A stretch of DNA of 64,000 nucleotides from Magnetospirillum sulfuroxidans (GCF_018224925.1 NZ_JAGTUF010000014.1:1-64000), one strand, 5' to 3'; positions 53,802 through 62,292 are shown, counted from the stretch's first letter. Notes: generated by a model not told the origin, from the sequence alone. Translations and numbers: made by a program.

Positions 53802-54524
53802 ATGGGGCGTGTTGCACTTGTTACCGGTGGTACTCGCGGTATCGGCCGTTGCATTTCTGAAACCTTGAAGGCCAATGGCTATCGCGTTGCCGCCAATTAT
53901 TTCGGCAATGTCGAAGCGGCGCGTCAGTTCACCGAAGAAACCGGTATTCCGGCTTATCGTTGGGACGTGTCCAATTACGCTGAATGCGAAACATCGGTGC
54001 AAAAGATCACCCAGGATCTCGGCCCGATCGAAATTCTGGTCAACAATGCCGGCATCACCCGTGACGCCACTCTTCACCGCATGAGCTATCAGATGTGGGA
54101 AGAGGTCATTCACACCAATCTGACCAGCTGCTTCAACTTGGCCCGTCTGATGATCGAATCCATGCGCGAGCGTGGCTTTGGCCGCATCGTCAATATCGGC
54201 TCGATCAATGGTCAGGCCGGCCAGTACGGTCAGGTCAATTATGCCGCCGCCAAGTCGGGCATCCATGGCTTCACCAAGGCCTTGGCCCAGGAAGGCGCGG
54301 CCAAGAACATCACCGTCAACGCCATCGCTCCCGGCTATGTGGACACCGAAATGGTCCGCGCCGTGCCGCCGGCGGTGCTGGAAAAGATCATCGCCAAGAT
54401 CCCGGTGGGCCGCTTGGGCCGTGCCGACGATATCGCCCGTGGCGTGATGTTCCTGATCGCTGACAATGCCGATTTCATTACCGGTTCGACCATGTCGATC
54501 AACGGTGGTCAGCACATGTACTAA
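53802..54524 (+). CDS. phaB: Acetoacetyl-CoA reductase
   Basis: 240 residues of the classical SDR family: TGGTRGIGRCI cofactor loop, NNAGITRDA, and YAAAKSGIHGFTKA with Tyr-x-x-x-Lys. The phaB-specific N-terminal GRVALVTGG and C-terminal DNADFITGSTMSINGGQHMY are present. It reduces acetoacetyl-CoA to (R)-3-hydroxybutyryl-CoA with NADPH. AGGAGATA precedes the ATG; a strong terminator follows. Confidence 0.96.
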   Translation: MGRVALVTGGTRGIGRCISETLKANGYRVAANYFGNVEAARQFTEETGIPAYRWDVSNYAECETSVQKITQDLGPIEILVNNAGITRDATLHRMSYQMWEEVIHTNLTSCFNLARLMIESMRERGFGRIVNIGSINGQAGQYGQVNYAAAKSGIHGFTKALAQEGAAKNITVNAIAPGYVDTEMVRAVPPAVLEKIIAKIPVGRLGRADDIARGVMFLIADNADFITGSTMSINGGQHMY

Positions 54525-54570
54525 GCTGTTGCCGATCCTGCCACCGGCAGGGGATCAACGCGAACAAGCA

Positions 54571-54602
54571 GCCCGCACCACCTTGGTGGTGCGGGCTTTT
54601 TG
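54571..54602 (+). terminator. phaB terminator
   Basis: GCCCGCACCACC-TT-GGTGGTGCGGGC followed by TTTTT: a 12-bp perfect stem. Confidence 0.92.
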
Positions 54603-54644
54603 CTGCCCGTGGCGCAATGAATGCGCGCCTGGCGGCAACGGATT

Positions 54645-54767
54645 TAGAGCGCCGAGCGTTAAGTCAGGATCATTTCGTGACGGGGCTGCCGCCCCGGATG
54701 GGTTTGGGCGATAGCCCATTTGCGAAGCAATTCTACAGGCGCTTCCGATTTAACGCTCTGCACTCTA
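54645..54767. mobile_element. MITE-like element, copy B (123 bp)
   Basis: Flanked by TA at both ends. Left end TAGAGCGCCGAGCGTTAA, right end (reverse strand) TAGAGTGCAGAGCGTTAA. It matches the copy at 12070-12266 apart from that copy's 74-bp insert and a few point changes. Internally GGGGCTGCCGCCCC forms a hairpin. No coding capacity. Its right end supplies the TAG stop of the adjacent flavodoxin gene. Confidence 0.8.
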
Positions 54768-55331
54768 GCGTGCCCAGCGTTGGGCGGCCTCGGCGACCCG
54801 GCGGCCAAGATGGGCGGCGGTCTTGCGGTCGGATTGCGGCGGCGTCAGCTCGGCCGCTTCATCGGCATTGGCCTGGGCCATGGCGCCAAGGAAGCTGCCC
54901 AAGCGGTTCAGATCATCGACGCTGCCCTTGGAATTGTTGTTGCCGGGCAACAGGCCCAGGCCAACCCAGACCATGCCGTGCTGGGCGGCGAAAACCGCCA
55001 ATTGCTGAAGCGTGGCCAGTTTGTCGCCGCTTTGGCTGGCGGAGACGGTGAAACCCGCCGCCAGCTTGTCTTGCCAGCCGCGGCCATACCAGATCTTGGC
55101 GGTGGCATCCATGAAGGTCTTAAAGCCGGCGGAGGCCGAGCCCATGTATGTGGGGCTGCCGAAGATGATGGCGTCGGCGCCATCAAGCAGCGCCTGCTTG
55201 GCTTCGAAATCTTCGACCGGAACCAGATGGGTGGTGGTGCCGGCCACTTCGTTGGCGCCGTCGGCGACCGCCTGGGCGACGGCGGCGGTGTGGCCGAAGC
55301 CGGAATGATAGACGATGGCGATGCTGGTCAT
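54765..55331 (-). CDS. Flavodoxin-fold NAD(P)H:quinone oxidoreductase (WrbA-like)
   Basis: 188 residues. SIAIVYHSGFGHTAAVAQAV is the FMN phosphate loop; FGSPTYMGSASAGFKTFMD and SASQSGDKLATLQQLAVFA follow as in WrbA-type proteins. Two-electron reduction of quinones is likely. It lies 50 bp downstream of an Rrf2 regulator on the same strand. The TAG stop overlaps the end of MITE copy B. Confidence 0.85.
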   Translation of the reverse strand: MTSIAIVYHSGFGHTAAVAQAVADGANEVAGTTTHLVPVEDFEAKQALLDGADAIIFGSPTYMGSASAGFKTFMDATAKIWYGRGWQDKLAAGFTVSASQSGDKLATLQQLAVFAAQHGMVWVGLGLLPGNNNSKGSVDDLNRLGSFLGAMAQANADEAAELTPPQSDRKTAAHLGRRVAEAAQRWAR

Positions 55332-55381
55332 GGGGCTTCCTTTGTAATGGTTGTTATTACGGTTACATTTGAAGGTAAATT

Positions 55382-55804
55382 TTACTGGCAGGCGCGGATG
55401 TTGCCGATGACTTCCGCGAGCAAGGTGGTGGCCAAGACGGCTTCCCGCGCCGCTTCGGCCCGATCGAGAACCCGGCGCAAGACCGGTTGGATGCCGCGCC
55501 CCACCGGGCATTTCTGGTTGGGCGGCTGGTTGTGCAAGGCTGGCGTATCGTCATCGTCCACCGCCCGTTGGATGTCCAACAAGGTGATGTGCTCCGGCGC
55601 TTTGGCCAGCAACGAGCCGCCGTTGCTTCCGCGGATCGAGGTCACTAACTCAGCCTTGGCCAAGGCTGACAAAATGCGGCGGATGACCACCGGGTTGGTA
55701 TTGACGCTGCCGGCGATCCATTCCGAGGTGAGGGGCTGTCCATCCTCCATGCCCAGCAAGGCGCAGGTGTGAACGGCAACGGCGAAACGGCAATTCTTGC
55801 TCAT
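55382..55804 (-). CDS. Rrf2-family transcriptional regulator
   Basis: 140 residues: FAVAVHTCALLGMEDGQPLT, NPVVIRRILSALAKAELVTS, GGSLLAKAPEHITLLDIQRA, the Rrf2 winged helix. One Cys (KCPVGRGI) lies where cluster-binding members have three, so a 2Fe-2S cluster is unlikely and thiol or ligand sensing is more probable. It probably controls the downstream flavodoxin. GATATGTAACTGTATC at 55809-55824 next to its start is a candidate operator. Confidence 0.88.
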   Translation of the reverse strand: MSKNCRFAVAVHTCALLGMEDGQPLTSEWIAGSVNTNPVVIRRILSALAKAELVTSIRGSNGGSLLAKAPEHITLLDIQRAVDDDDTPALHNQPPNQKCPVGRGIQPVLRRVLDRAEAAREAVLATTLLAEVIGNIRACQ

Positions 55805-55835
55805 GCGAGATATGTAACTGTATCTGTTTCTAATG

Positions 55836-56432
55836 TCAAGGGCGTTTGCGCCAGACGACGCTCAGATTGTTGGCGGGCATGGCGATGGTGTCTTGCAGTT
55901 CAAGTCCGGCCGCCTGGGCCAGGGCATCGACCGCCTCCAGATCGCGCACCCCCCAACGCGGATCACGGGAACGCAGATCGGCATCGAAGGCGGTGTTCGA
56001 GGGAGCGCTCTGGCCGCCGCGCTTGAACGGTCCATAGACGGCCAAGATGCCGCCAGCCGGCAAGATGCGGCCGGCGCCTTCCATCAGCCCGACGCAGGAT
56101 TCCCACGGGCTGATGTGGATCATGTTGGCGCAAAAGACCATGTCGGCGCTTTCGACGGGCCAGGGCAACTGGGCGACATCCAGCAGCAGGGGCGGGGCGA
56201 TCCGATCGGTCAGTCCCTCGTCATGGCGCCATGCGGCGATGGAGCCAAGGCAATCAGGGTCGCCATCGCTGGGTTGCCAGCGCAATCCCGGGACCTGCGA
56301 CGTAAACCAGCAGGCATGTTCGCCACTACCCGATGCGATTTCCAAAACCACCCCTTCGGGTGGGAGCCATGGCCGCAAGGCATCCAAGATCGGCCCACGG
56401 TTTCGGCCGGTTGCCGGGTAATGTCGCTTCAT
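55836..56432 (-). CDS. SAM-dependent methyltransferase-like protein (DUF938)
   Basis: 198 residues. RNRGPILDALRPWLPPEGVV, then LEIASGSGEHACWF is the SAM-binding motif; WQPSDGDPDCLGSIAAW, LLDVAQLPWPVE and the later MIHISPWE are characteristic of DUF938. The substrate is unknown. Two Met codons are possible; MKRHYPATGRN matches the usual start. Confidence 0.88.
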   Translation of the reverse strand: MKRHYPATGRNRGPILDALRPWLPPEGVVLEIASGSGEHACWFTSQVPGLRWQPSDGDPDCLGSIAAWRHDEGLTDRIAPPLLLDVAQLPWPVESADMVFCANMIHISPWESCVGLMEGAGRILPAGGILAVYGPFKRGGQSAPSNTAFDADLRSRDPRWGVRDLEAVDALAQAAGLELQDTIAMPANNLSVVWRKRP

Positions 56433-56498
56433 TGGGAAAATATCCACTTCATCATAAGGCTATTCCAAAGGGTAGGCGATTGTGGTTATAGTGCCGCC

Positions 56499-56590
56499 AG
56501 CCGCCGTCCCGAGACGGCGGCGGGAGAACGATCGTAAAGCGTATCTCCTCCTCAAGACTTAGGGGCGGGCCTTGGCTCGCCCTTTTTTTG
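56499..56590 (+). ncRNA. Candidate small RNA upstream of the DUF938 gene
   Basis: On the plus strand TTCCAA (56463-56468), 18 bp, TATAGT (56487-56492) form a plausible promoter. The predicted transcript starts with a strong hairpin CCGCCGTC-CCGA-GACGGCGG (56501-56520), has a single-stranded stretch GTATCTCCTCCTCAAG, and ends in a terminator GGGCGGGCC-TT-GGCTCGCCC with seven T (56564-56589). No ORF fits. The CTCCTCC stretch is anti-Shine-Dalgarno in character, as in several alphaproteobacterial regulatory RNAs. Identity unknown. Confidence 0.55.
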
Positions 56591-56595
56591 TCGGC

Positions 56596-56631
56596 GGAAA
56601 ACAAAAGGCCCCATCCAGTGGACGGGGCCTT
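56596..56631 (-). terminator. trxA terminator
   Basis: On the minus strand AAGGCCCCGTCC-ACT-GGATGGGGCCTT followed by TTGTTTTCC, 28 bp past the trxA stop. Confidence 0.85.
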
Positions 56632-56658
56632 GAATACAGGTGATGACCAAACCAGGCC

Positions 56659-56973
56659 TTACAGGCTGGACTGGACCCATTCCACCAGTTTGCTTTTCGG
56701 CAGAGCGCCGATCTTGGTGGCGGCGACCTGGCCATCCTTGAAAATCATCAAGGTGGGGATGCCGCGCACGCCGTACTTGCCCGGAGTGCCCGGATTCTCG
56801 TCGATATTGATCTTGGCGACGGTCAGCTTCCCTTCCAGGTCCTTGGCCAATTCTTCCAGGGTCGGGGCGATCTGGCGGCACGGGCCGCACCATTCGGCCC
56901 AGAAATCCACCAGGACCGGGCCAGAGGCCTTAAGAACATCGGCCTCGAAGGTCTGGTCAGTCACATTCATCAT
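56659..56973 (-). CDS. trxA: Thioredoxin
   Basis: 104 residues: active site [10 protein letters not shown] and cis-Pro in RGIPTLMIF, the standard thioredoxin fold. It reduces protein disulfides using thioredoxin reductase. Two adjacent Met codons (56973, 56970) are possible. An 18-bp inverted repeat lies about 200 bp upstream of its start, between it and hupB. Confidence 0.97.
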   Translation of the reverse strand: MMNVTDQTFEADVLKASGPVLVDFWAEWCGPCRQIAPTLEELAKDLEGKLTVAKINIDENPGTPGKYGVRGIPTLMIFKDGQVAATKIGALPKSKLVEWVQSSL

Positions 56974-57175
56974 AGCCGTCTTCCTTGCGCTCTGTTTGTC
57001 GTATCGGAGCCAGTGGAGGCGCCGACAGGTCTTGGGCATCACTCTAGGAATCTGTTTGCGGGGCGTCAAGCGGAGCCCTGAAAATCCCATCCGCCCCTCG
57101 TGGTCCGATCCAGAGAAAAGGTTCATTTGCATGAGCCGCCTGTCTGGAGAATCGGCCCCCGAAATCAACGAATTA

Positions 57176-57227
57176 TGCACTGATCCGTGCAGATGGTTCG
57201 GGGGGGCCGTCTGCACGGATCAGTGCA
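57176..57227. repeat. 18-bp perfect inverted repeat between hupB and trxA
   Basis: TGCACTGATCCGTGCAGA and TCTGCACGGATCAGTGCA are separated by 16 bp (TGGTTCGGGGGGGCCG). Each arm holds a smaller imperfect palindrome of its own (TGCACTGATCCGTGCA). There is no T tract after either side, so it is not a usual terminator; it may be an operator or a structured 5' leader of trxA. Confidence 0.75.
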
Positions 57228-57269
57228 CAAGATGGGGGGGCGGGGAAAAAGCTCAATGGTGGCGGACAA

Positions 57270-57301
57270 AGAAAAACCCCCCGACCCATGGGGGCGGGGG
57301 G
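57270..57301 (-). terminator. hupB terminator
   Basis: On the minus strand CCCCCCGCCCCCATGGGTCGGGGGG followed by TTTTTC, 24 bp after the hupB stop. Confidence 0.88.
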
Positions 57302-57324
57302 TGAAGATTGGGAAAGTCCCGATC

Positions 57325-57603
57325 TTACTTGCCGTTGACGGCTTCCTTCAGACCCTTGCCAGCCGAGAATTTCGGCTGCTTCGAGGCGGGGATTTGAATC
57401 TTTTCGCCAGTGCGGGGGTTGCGGCCTTCCGAAGCGGCGCGGCTCGCGACCGAGAAGCTGCCGAAACCAACCAGACGCACCTCATCGCCGCCCTTCAGGG
57501 CCGCGGTGATCGCTTCGAACACGCCATCGACGGCCTTTTCCGAATCAGCCTTGGTCAGGCCAGAAAGCTCGGCGACGCGCGAAACCAGATCAGCCTTATT
57601 CAT
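57325..57603 (-). CDS. hupB: DNA-binding protein HU
   Basis: 92 residues. MNKADLVSRVAELSGLTKAD start, GFGSFSVASRAASEGRNPRT beta arm with the DNA-bending RNPRTGE tip, and the closing PKFSAGKGLKEAVN. A nucleoid-associated dimer. Closed by a terminator. Confidence 0.97.
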   Translation of the reverse strand: MNKADLVSRVAELSGLTKADSEKAVDGVFEAITAALKGGDEVRLVGFGSFSVASRAASEGRNPRTGEKIQIPASKQPKFSAGKGLKEAVNGK

Positions 57604-57707
57604 GGGTAATCGTTCCCCTGTAAGATTTTAAAGTGCGGACCCATCCGTATCCCCACCCCAATGCCAGAGCCCCACTTTCCCGTCAATGGGAGAAATGCTT
57701 GAAACCC

Positions 57708-59402
57708 TCAGCGGAAGCCGGTTTGCAGCAAAAGTTTGTGGAATTCTCGCAGGTGTTGCTCAGCCTTACCCGTTTCAGGGACACTGGCCAGGAACTTTTC
57801 CTCGAATTGCGGTTGGCGCAAATGTTCGATTACGCGCGACCGCGCCAGGTCCAGCGACTTGCCTTCGATCAAAACGCCGGAACCGCAGAACTTGATCAGG
57901 CGGATGGCGCGCAGCGCCAATGGATCGTCGGGCTTGTCGATCTTTTCGATCACTTCCTCGTCCAGCAGATAACGGGCCAGGACCTCGTCGACATGGCGGC
58001 CCAGACCACCACGGGTTTCGGTTTCCAGAGCCTCGGCGGCCAGCAGGTTGCGATTGGCGGCGGCCAATGCGGTCATCCGTTCTGGCGGCGGCTTGCGGAT
58101 CGGCACCCATTTGTTGATGTGGTCGGCCTCGCGCACTTTGGCGATCAGCAGATCGGTCAGGCCGGCCCCCATGCCGCGCCCCAGCGGCCCATCGGCCAGG
58201 GCCAGCAGGTATTGAACCCCCAGCGTATGATCGCTGAAGGCCGACAGGGCCAAATCGATGGCCTGCGAGGCCGTCACCGTGCCCAGATGGGCATGGATGC
58301 GGGTGATGCGGTGCAAGATGGCCTCGGCCATGGCGCCGCCGCCCAGCACGCCCTTGTGGCTGACCACCCGGTGCATGACCTTGCAGAAGGTTTCGAATTC
58401 CTGCTTGGGTTCGTTGCGCGATAGCGGATTGGCCCCCCCCAATTCGCGGATTACCCGCGACAGCAGGACCGTCTTGGCCTGTTCAAGTGTGCCGGTGGCG
58501 AACAGGGCATTGAGGCCGCCAAAGATTTCCGGTGAGAATTTGGCCGGTTCGGCCTTGCCCTCGGCCAGATTGCACAATTGGATCAGCGCCGCCCCCAGAT
58601 TGGACTGGAAGCCCAGCAGATCTTGAATCAGTTGGGCCGAAACGACGATGTCGGCAATGATGCCGTCGATCATCGGCAGGATCGGGGTGGTGGCGGCTTC
58701 GCCGGCCCAGCCGATCAAGATCTCCAATTTCCCCAACCACGACCGCGATTCCAAAAGCCTGAGGCTGATCATCGACAGGCACAGATAGGGGTGTTCCTCG
58801 CCGCCCTTTTCCACCTCGGCCAGGATGTCGGCCAAGGTCTTGGGCACCTTGAGCTTGCGGGCGGCGAATTTGCGCCCCCGCGCCACCAATTCGTCCCAGC
58901 TTTTCGACAAGAAGTCGCGACGGGCCTTGGCGTCCCCGCCAGCGGCCGCCGCCTGCAATGTCGCTATCCGGTCAATGGCGGCGAACAGCAGACTGCCCTT
59001 GTCGGCGAAGCGCTTCATTTCAGCGGCCGAATGCAACATCTCGGTGGGGGTGACCGTCACGTCGTCGAGATATTTGCGCACCAGCCGTCCCATGGTCAGC
59101 CGGGCTTCGGGGGCGAAGAAATCGGCCAATTGGGTGCACAAAGGGGCGTCACTGACCGGTGACAGCGACACGTCGGCGACGGAAGCCCGTAATGTCGTCG
59201 TCTTTTCTTGTATAACCGTTTCGGTGTGCAGGCCGTCCAGACGGCGGAAGTCGCGCACCACCCGGACCGCGCTGTGGTTGCCCTTTTGCAGCAGGTTGTC
59301 GGCGAAGGCCTTGGCCTTATCCTCGTCATCGGCGAATTGGGCGACAACCCAATGCTTGTCGGCCATGACCTGGATTTCAAACGAGACGTTGGGGCTGGCC
59401 AT
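57708..59402 (-). CDS. Unknown-family protein, member B (564 residues)
   Basis: Paralogue of the gene at 20727-22430: N-terminal module FEIQVMADKHWVVAQFADDE ending RVVRDF, then VTPTEMLHSAAEMKRFADKG, SRSWLGKLEILIGWAGEAAT, IDGIIADIVVSAQLIQDLLG, and DEVLARYLLDEEVIEKID with RAIRLIKFCGSGVLIEGKSL near the end. Soluble and helical. It starts 3 bp after a Sel1-repeat gene, and a GGDEF gene precedes that, so all three probably share a transcript. The family has no name known to me. Confidence 0.8.
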   Translation of the reverse strand: MASPNVSFEIQVMADKHWVVAQFADDEDKAKAFADNLLQKGNHSAVRVVRDFRRLDGLHTETVIQEKTTTLRASVADVSLSPVSDAPLCTQLADFFAPEARLTMGRLVRKYLDDVTVTPTEMLHSAAEMKRFADKGSLLFAAIDRIATLQAAAAGGDAKARRDFLSKSWDELVARGRKFAARKLKVPKTLADILAEVEKGGEEHPYLCLSMISLRLLESRSWLGKLEILIGWAGEAATTPILPMIDGIIADIVVSAQLIQDLLGFQSNLGAALIQLCNLAEGKAEPAKFSPEIFGGLNALFATGTLEQAKTVLLSRVIRELGGANPLSRNEPKQEFETFCKVMHRVVSHKGVLGGGAMAEAILHRITRIHAHLGTVTASQAIDLALSAFSDHTLGVQYLLALADGPLGRGMGAGLTDLLIAKVREADHINKWVPIRKPPPERMTALAAANRNLLAAEALETETRGGLGRHVDEVLARYLLDEEVIEKIDKPDDPLALRAIRLIKFCGSGVLIEGKSLDLARSRVIEHLRQPQFEEKFLASVPETGKAEQHLREFHKLLLQTGFR

Positions 59403-59405
59403 GGA

Positions 59406-60656
59406 TCAGCCCCCCAAGCCGCGGCGGGCGCGGCGCTGGCGCGATTGCGCCACGCCGTCGGCGCCGATGATGCGGGCCAAGGCGGCGGCGGCCTGTTGTG
59501 CGGCGGCGGCGATCTTGGCCTCGCGCGTTTGGCCGGCGACCACTTCCAGCCACAGATGGGCCTCGATCTCATCCTTATGGACGCCGTGCCCGCTCAGATG
59601 CATTCCAGCCAGATTGAGCATGGCGATATCGTTGCCGGCCAAGGCGGCGCGGCGCAGCCAATAGGCGGCCGAGGTGGGATCGCTGTCTTGCAGCATCAGC
59701 CCCAAATTGATTTGGGCCTGAATCAGTCCCTGTTCCGACGCTTGGGTATAAAAATCAAGCGCGGCCTCGCCATCGCTGCCGCGCAGCATGTTGCCCAGAT
59801 TGAACTGCGCTTCGGCGACGCCCTTGGCGGCGGCCTGGCGGTAAAAATCCTGGGCCTTGGCGCTGTCGATCTCGATGCCGTGGCCGGATTCGTACAAGGT
59901 CCCCAGGCTGAACAAGGCGGCGGCATCGCCTTGGGCGGCGGCCTTCTTGTACCATTGCTCGGCCACCTTGGCATCGGCCGGGCAGCCGCGGCCGGCGCGG
60001 ATCATGTTGGCCAGATTGTATTGGGCTTCGGCATCGCCGGCCTTGGCGGCGGCAAGATACCAGCGCAAGGCCTCGCTGTCGTTGGCGCGCACGCCCAATC
60101 CCTGATCATACATCAAGGCCAGCGAATACTGGCCGTGCGGGTCGTTGGCCTTGGCCGCCTTGCCGTACCAGGAAACGGCCTCGACCTCGTCGACCTCGGT
60201 TCCGTGACCCAAGCGGTAGGCATTGCCCAGGCTGACCCAGGCGGCGGGGGTGTTGGCTTGTTTCAAGGAATCGATATCGACGAAGCCGCCTTCCAGGTCC
60301 AAGGGGTCGGCATCGGGTTCGGGTGCCGGCAAGGGGGCATCCATGCCGCCATCGCCTTCGGGGGCGGTGGCCGGCTTCAGGCTGTCGAGCAATTCGTCCA
60401 GGCTTTGCTGGTGCCGCGACGGGGTGTCGGCGGGAGGAGTGATATCGAAGCCCTGGGCCTGCATCTGTTGCAGCGAGCGGCCGGCTTGTGGGTGCCCCTG
60501 GGCGGCGGCGCGGTGCAGCCAAAGAACGGCCTCGGCCGGATCGCGGGTCACCTTCAACCCCTGGCGATAGGCTTCGCCCAGGCTGAATTGCGCCGTCACT
60601 TCCCCGGCTTCCGCCGCCTTACGATAGGCGGCGATGATTTCTGGTTCGCGTGCCAT
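59406..60656 (-). CDS. Sel1-like tetratricopeptide repeat protein
   Basis: 416 residues. A first Sel1 block (AQFSLGEAYRQGLKVTRDPA), a Pro/Asp-rich linker (residues about 75-125), then at least seven more Sel1 repeats of about 36 residues, for example GQYSLALMYDQGLGVRANDS and AQYNLANMIRAGRGCPADAK. No signal peptide, so cytoplasmic. Sel1 proteins are scaffolds in signalling or envelope quality control. GGAAGGGCGG precedes the ATG. Operon with the DgcZ-like gene (58 bp) and member B of the unknown family (3 bp). Confidence 0.85.
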   Translation of the reverse strand: MAREPEIIAAYRKAAEAGEVTAQFSLGEAYRQGLKVTRDPAEAVLWLHRAAAQGHPQAGRSLQQMQAQGFDITPPADTPSRHQQSLDELLDSLKPATAPEGDGGMDAPLPAPEPDADPLDLEGGFVDIDSLKQANTPAAWVSLGNAYRLGHGTEVDEVEAVSWYGKAAKANDPHGQYSLALMYDQGLGVRANDSEALRWYLAAAKAGDAEAQYNLANMIRAGRGCPADAKVAEQWYKKAAAQGDAAALFSLGTLYESGHGIEIDSAKAQDFYRQAAAKGVAEAQFNLGNMLRGSDGEAALDFYTQASEQGLIQAQINLGLMLQDSDPTSAAYWLRRAALAGNDIAMLNLAGMHLSGHGVHKDEIEAHLWLEVVAGQTREAKIAAAAQQAAAALARIIGADGVAQSRQRRARRGLGG

Positions 60657-60714
60657 CCGCCCTTCCTTCCCTGTGCTCATCAAGATGCCGCAACGGGGGC
60701 GACAAGTCGAGGGA

Positions 60715-61581
60715 TCAGGGTGCGATCACCACCCGGTTGCGGCCGTTCAGTTTGCCGTCATAAAGGGCACGGTCGGCCTGTTCGATGGCGTCATCGACCG
60801 ACAGATCGGCGTTGATTTCGGCAATGCCGAAGGTGGCGGTGACCGGGATCGGGGTTCCGCGTTCATCGCTCAGGGCCAGCGCCTCGATGGCGGCGCGAAT
60901 GCGTTCCAGCACCAAGGCGCCGTTCTCGGCATTGGTGCCGGGCAGGCACAGCAGGAATTCCTCGCCGCCATAGCGATAGACCACGTCGTAAGGGCGCACG
61001 GTGGCCTTGAGCACCGTCGCCACCGCCCGCAACACCTTGTCGCCTTGGGCATGGCCGAAACCGTCATTGATCTTCTTGAAGTGATCGATGTCGGCCAAGG
61101 CCAAGGCCAAAGGCAGTTTTTGCCGCAAGGACCGGTCACGTTCCCCCATCAGGTGACTACGCATGGATTGACGGTTGGCCAGCCCGGTCAGCGGATCGAC
61201 GGTGGCCAGGACCTTCCACACTTCGCGCTCGACGCTTTGCGCGGTGGCGCCGAATTCCAGCACCGACATCATCAGCGTTTCGTAATCCGAGGTGGTGACG
61301 GTCAATCCGGCCTGGGCGCGGCCGGACAATTGGGCCGCCTTGTCGTGTACTTCGTCATGTTCGACAGCCAATTGGGCAAAACCGGAAAACTGGGCGAACG
61401 GGGTATCGCCGGCATTGCGGTGCCAGTGGTCGAACGGGCAGGCGATGGACGCCGGATCGGGAATCCTTGCCCCTTCCTCGCGGTTCAACACGGCCTGATA
61501 CCAGCGATGCAGCCAGTCGAAATGACCGGCCAAAGCCTGCTGAAAAGCGGTTAGCGAGGCAAAGACCTCTTCCGGCTTCAT
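60715..61581 (-). CDS. Diguanylate cyclase with N-terminal CZB zinc-sensing domain (DgcZ-like)
   Basis: 288 residues, close to E. coli DgcZ (296). The N-terminal four-helix domain has His20, Cys48, His75 and His79 in the spacing of the CZB zinc site (HFDWLHRW, ACPFDHWHR, EHDEVH). The GGDEF domain starts at DPLTGLANR and has the active motif YGGEEF with an inhibitory RxxD five residues before it (RPYD). In DgcZ, zinc binding inhibits c-di-GMP synthesis. First of a three-gene set with Sel1 and the unknown family. Confidence 0.88.
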   Translation of the reverse strand: MKPEEVFASLTAFQQALAGHFDWLHRWYQAVLNREEGARIPDPASIACPFDHWHRNAGDTPFAQFSGFAQLAVEHDEVHDKAAQLSGRAQAGLTVTTSDYETLMMSVLEFGATAQSVEREVWKVLATVDPLTGLANRQSMRSHLMGERDRSLRQKLPLALALADIDHFKKINDGFGHAQGDKVLRAVATVLKATVRPYDVVYRYGGEEFLLCLPGTNAENGALVLERIRAAIEALALSDERGTPIPVTATFGIAEINADLSVDDAIEQADRALYDGKLNGRNRVVIAP

Positions 61582-61648
61582 GGCGTATCCCTATCTGATC
61601 GTTCGGGGGGGATAGCATGCTCTTTGGGTGTGTGCGCAGCAAGTGTCT

Positions 61649-62284
61649 TTAGACGCCCCACTCCAACCGCCAGTCGCCATAGGGTTGAATTTCGGGTTCC
61701 TCGCCATTGGCGCCAACCCAGGAATCGACCACGAATTCGCTGTCGGCGTCGTCGATGACAGTCACCGCCACATGTTGCAAGAAGACGGTGTAGCGGGTCA
61801 CCAATTGCCCCAGGCGATGCTGTGTCAGCAGACCGGCAAGCAGCATCCGACCGAGATACGAGCGGGTGTTGACGGCCTCCGAGACGCAATCCAATTGCGT
61901 CGGATCGTCCCAATCCAGATGCCGGTTGCCGGGGGAATCGGCCCAACTGCCGTTGCGGGCGCCGACAAAGCTTTCCATCAGGGCAATGGCGCGGCCAATT
62001 TCCTGGCGTTCCGTCGCCGCATCGGCATCGCCGTTAAATTGGCGGCGGATTTCGTCGGCTTCGTCGTTGAACAGGGCGATGACGCTGTGATGGGAACAGG
62101 CGGTGCCGGCGCAGGCGATCAGAGGGGCGGTCAACGGATCGCCAACGGGGGCGTCATTGGCGGCGATGATGGCGGCGACCTGAAGATGCCAGTCGGTGGG
62201 GTCGGTGGCCAGCGCCGCGCTTTCCTGGGCCAAGGCAGGCGTTTGCAGCAACAGCATCGTCATCAGCACGATCAAATGCTTCAT
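61649..62284 (-). CDS. Periplasmic protein with possible Cys-His-Asp active site
   Basis: 211 residues. Signal peptide MKHLIVLMTMLLLQTPALAQ. The later order QLDCVSEAVNTRSYLGRMLL, LQHVAVTVIDD and EFVVDSWVG puts a Cys, a His and an Asp where transglutaminase-like or papain-like enzymes have them, but this is inference. One more Cys pair (ACAGTACSHH) is near residue 60. It follows a FliL-like gene by 8 bp in the minus-strand run. Confidence 0.65.
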   Translation of the reverse strand: MKHLIVLMTMLLLQTPALAQESAALATDPTDWHLQVAAIIAANDAPVGDPLTAPLIACAGTACSHHSVIALFNDEADEIRRQFNGDADAATERQEIGRAIALMESFVGARNGSWADSPGNRHLDWDDPTQLDCVSEAVNTRSYLGRMLLAGLLTQHRLGQLVTRYTVFLQHVAVTVIDDADSEFVVDSWVGANGEEPEIQPYGDWRLEWGV

Positions 62285-62292
62285 GAGGGGCC

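Noticed and set aside
59208-60815. A 535-codon plus-strand frame over the Sel1 gene
   Set aside because: Antisense shadow generated by the repeats; composition is unnatural.
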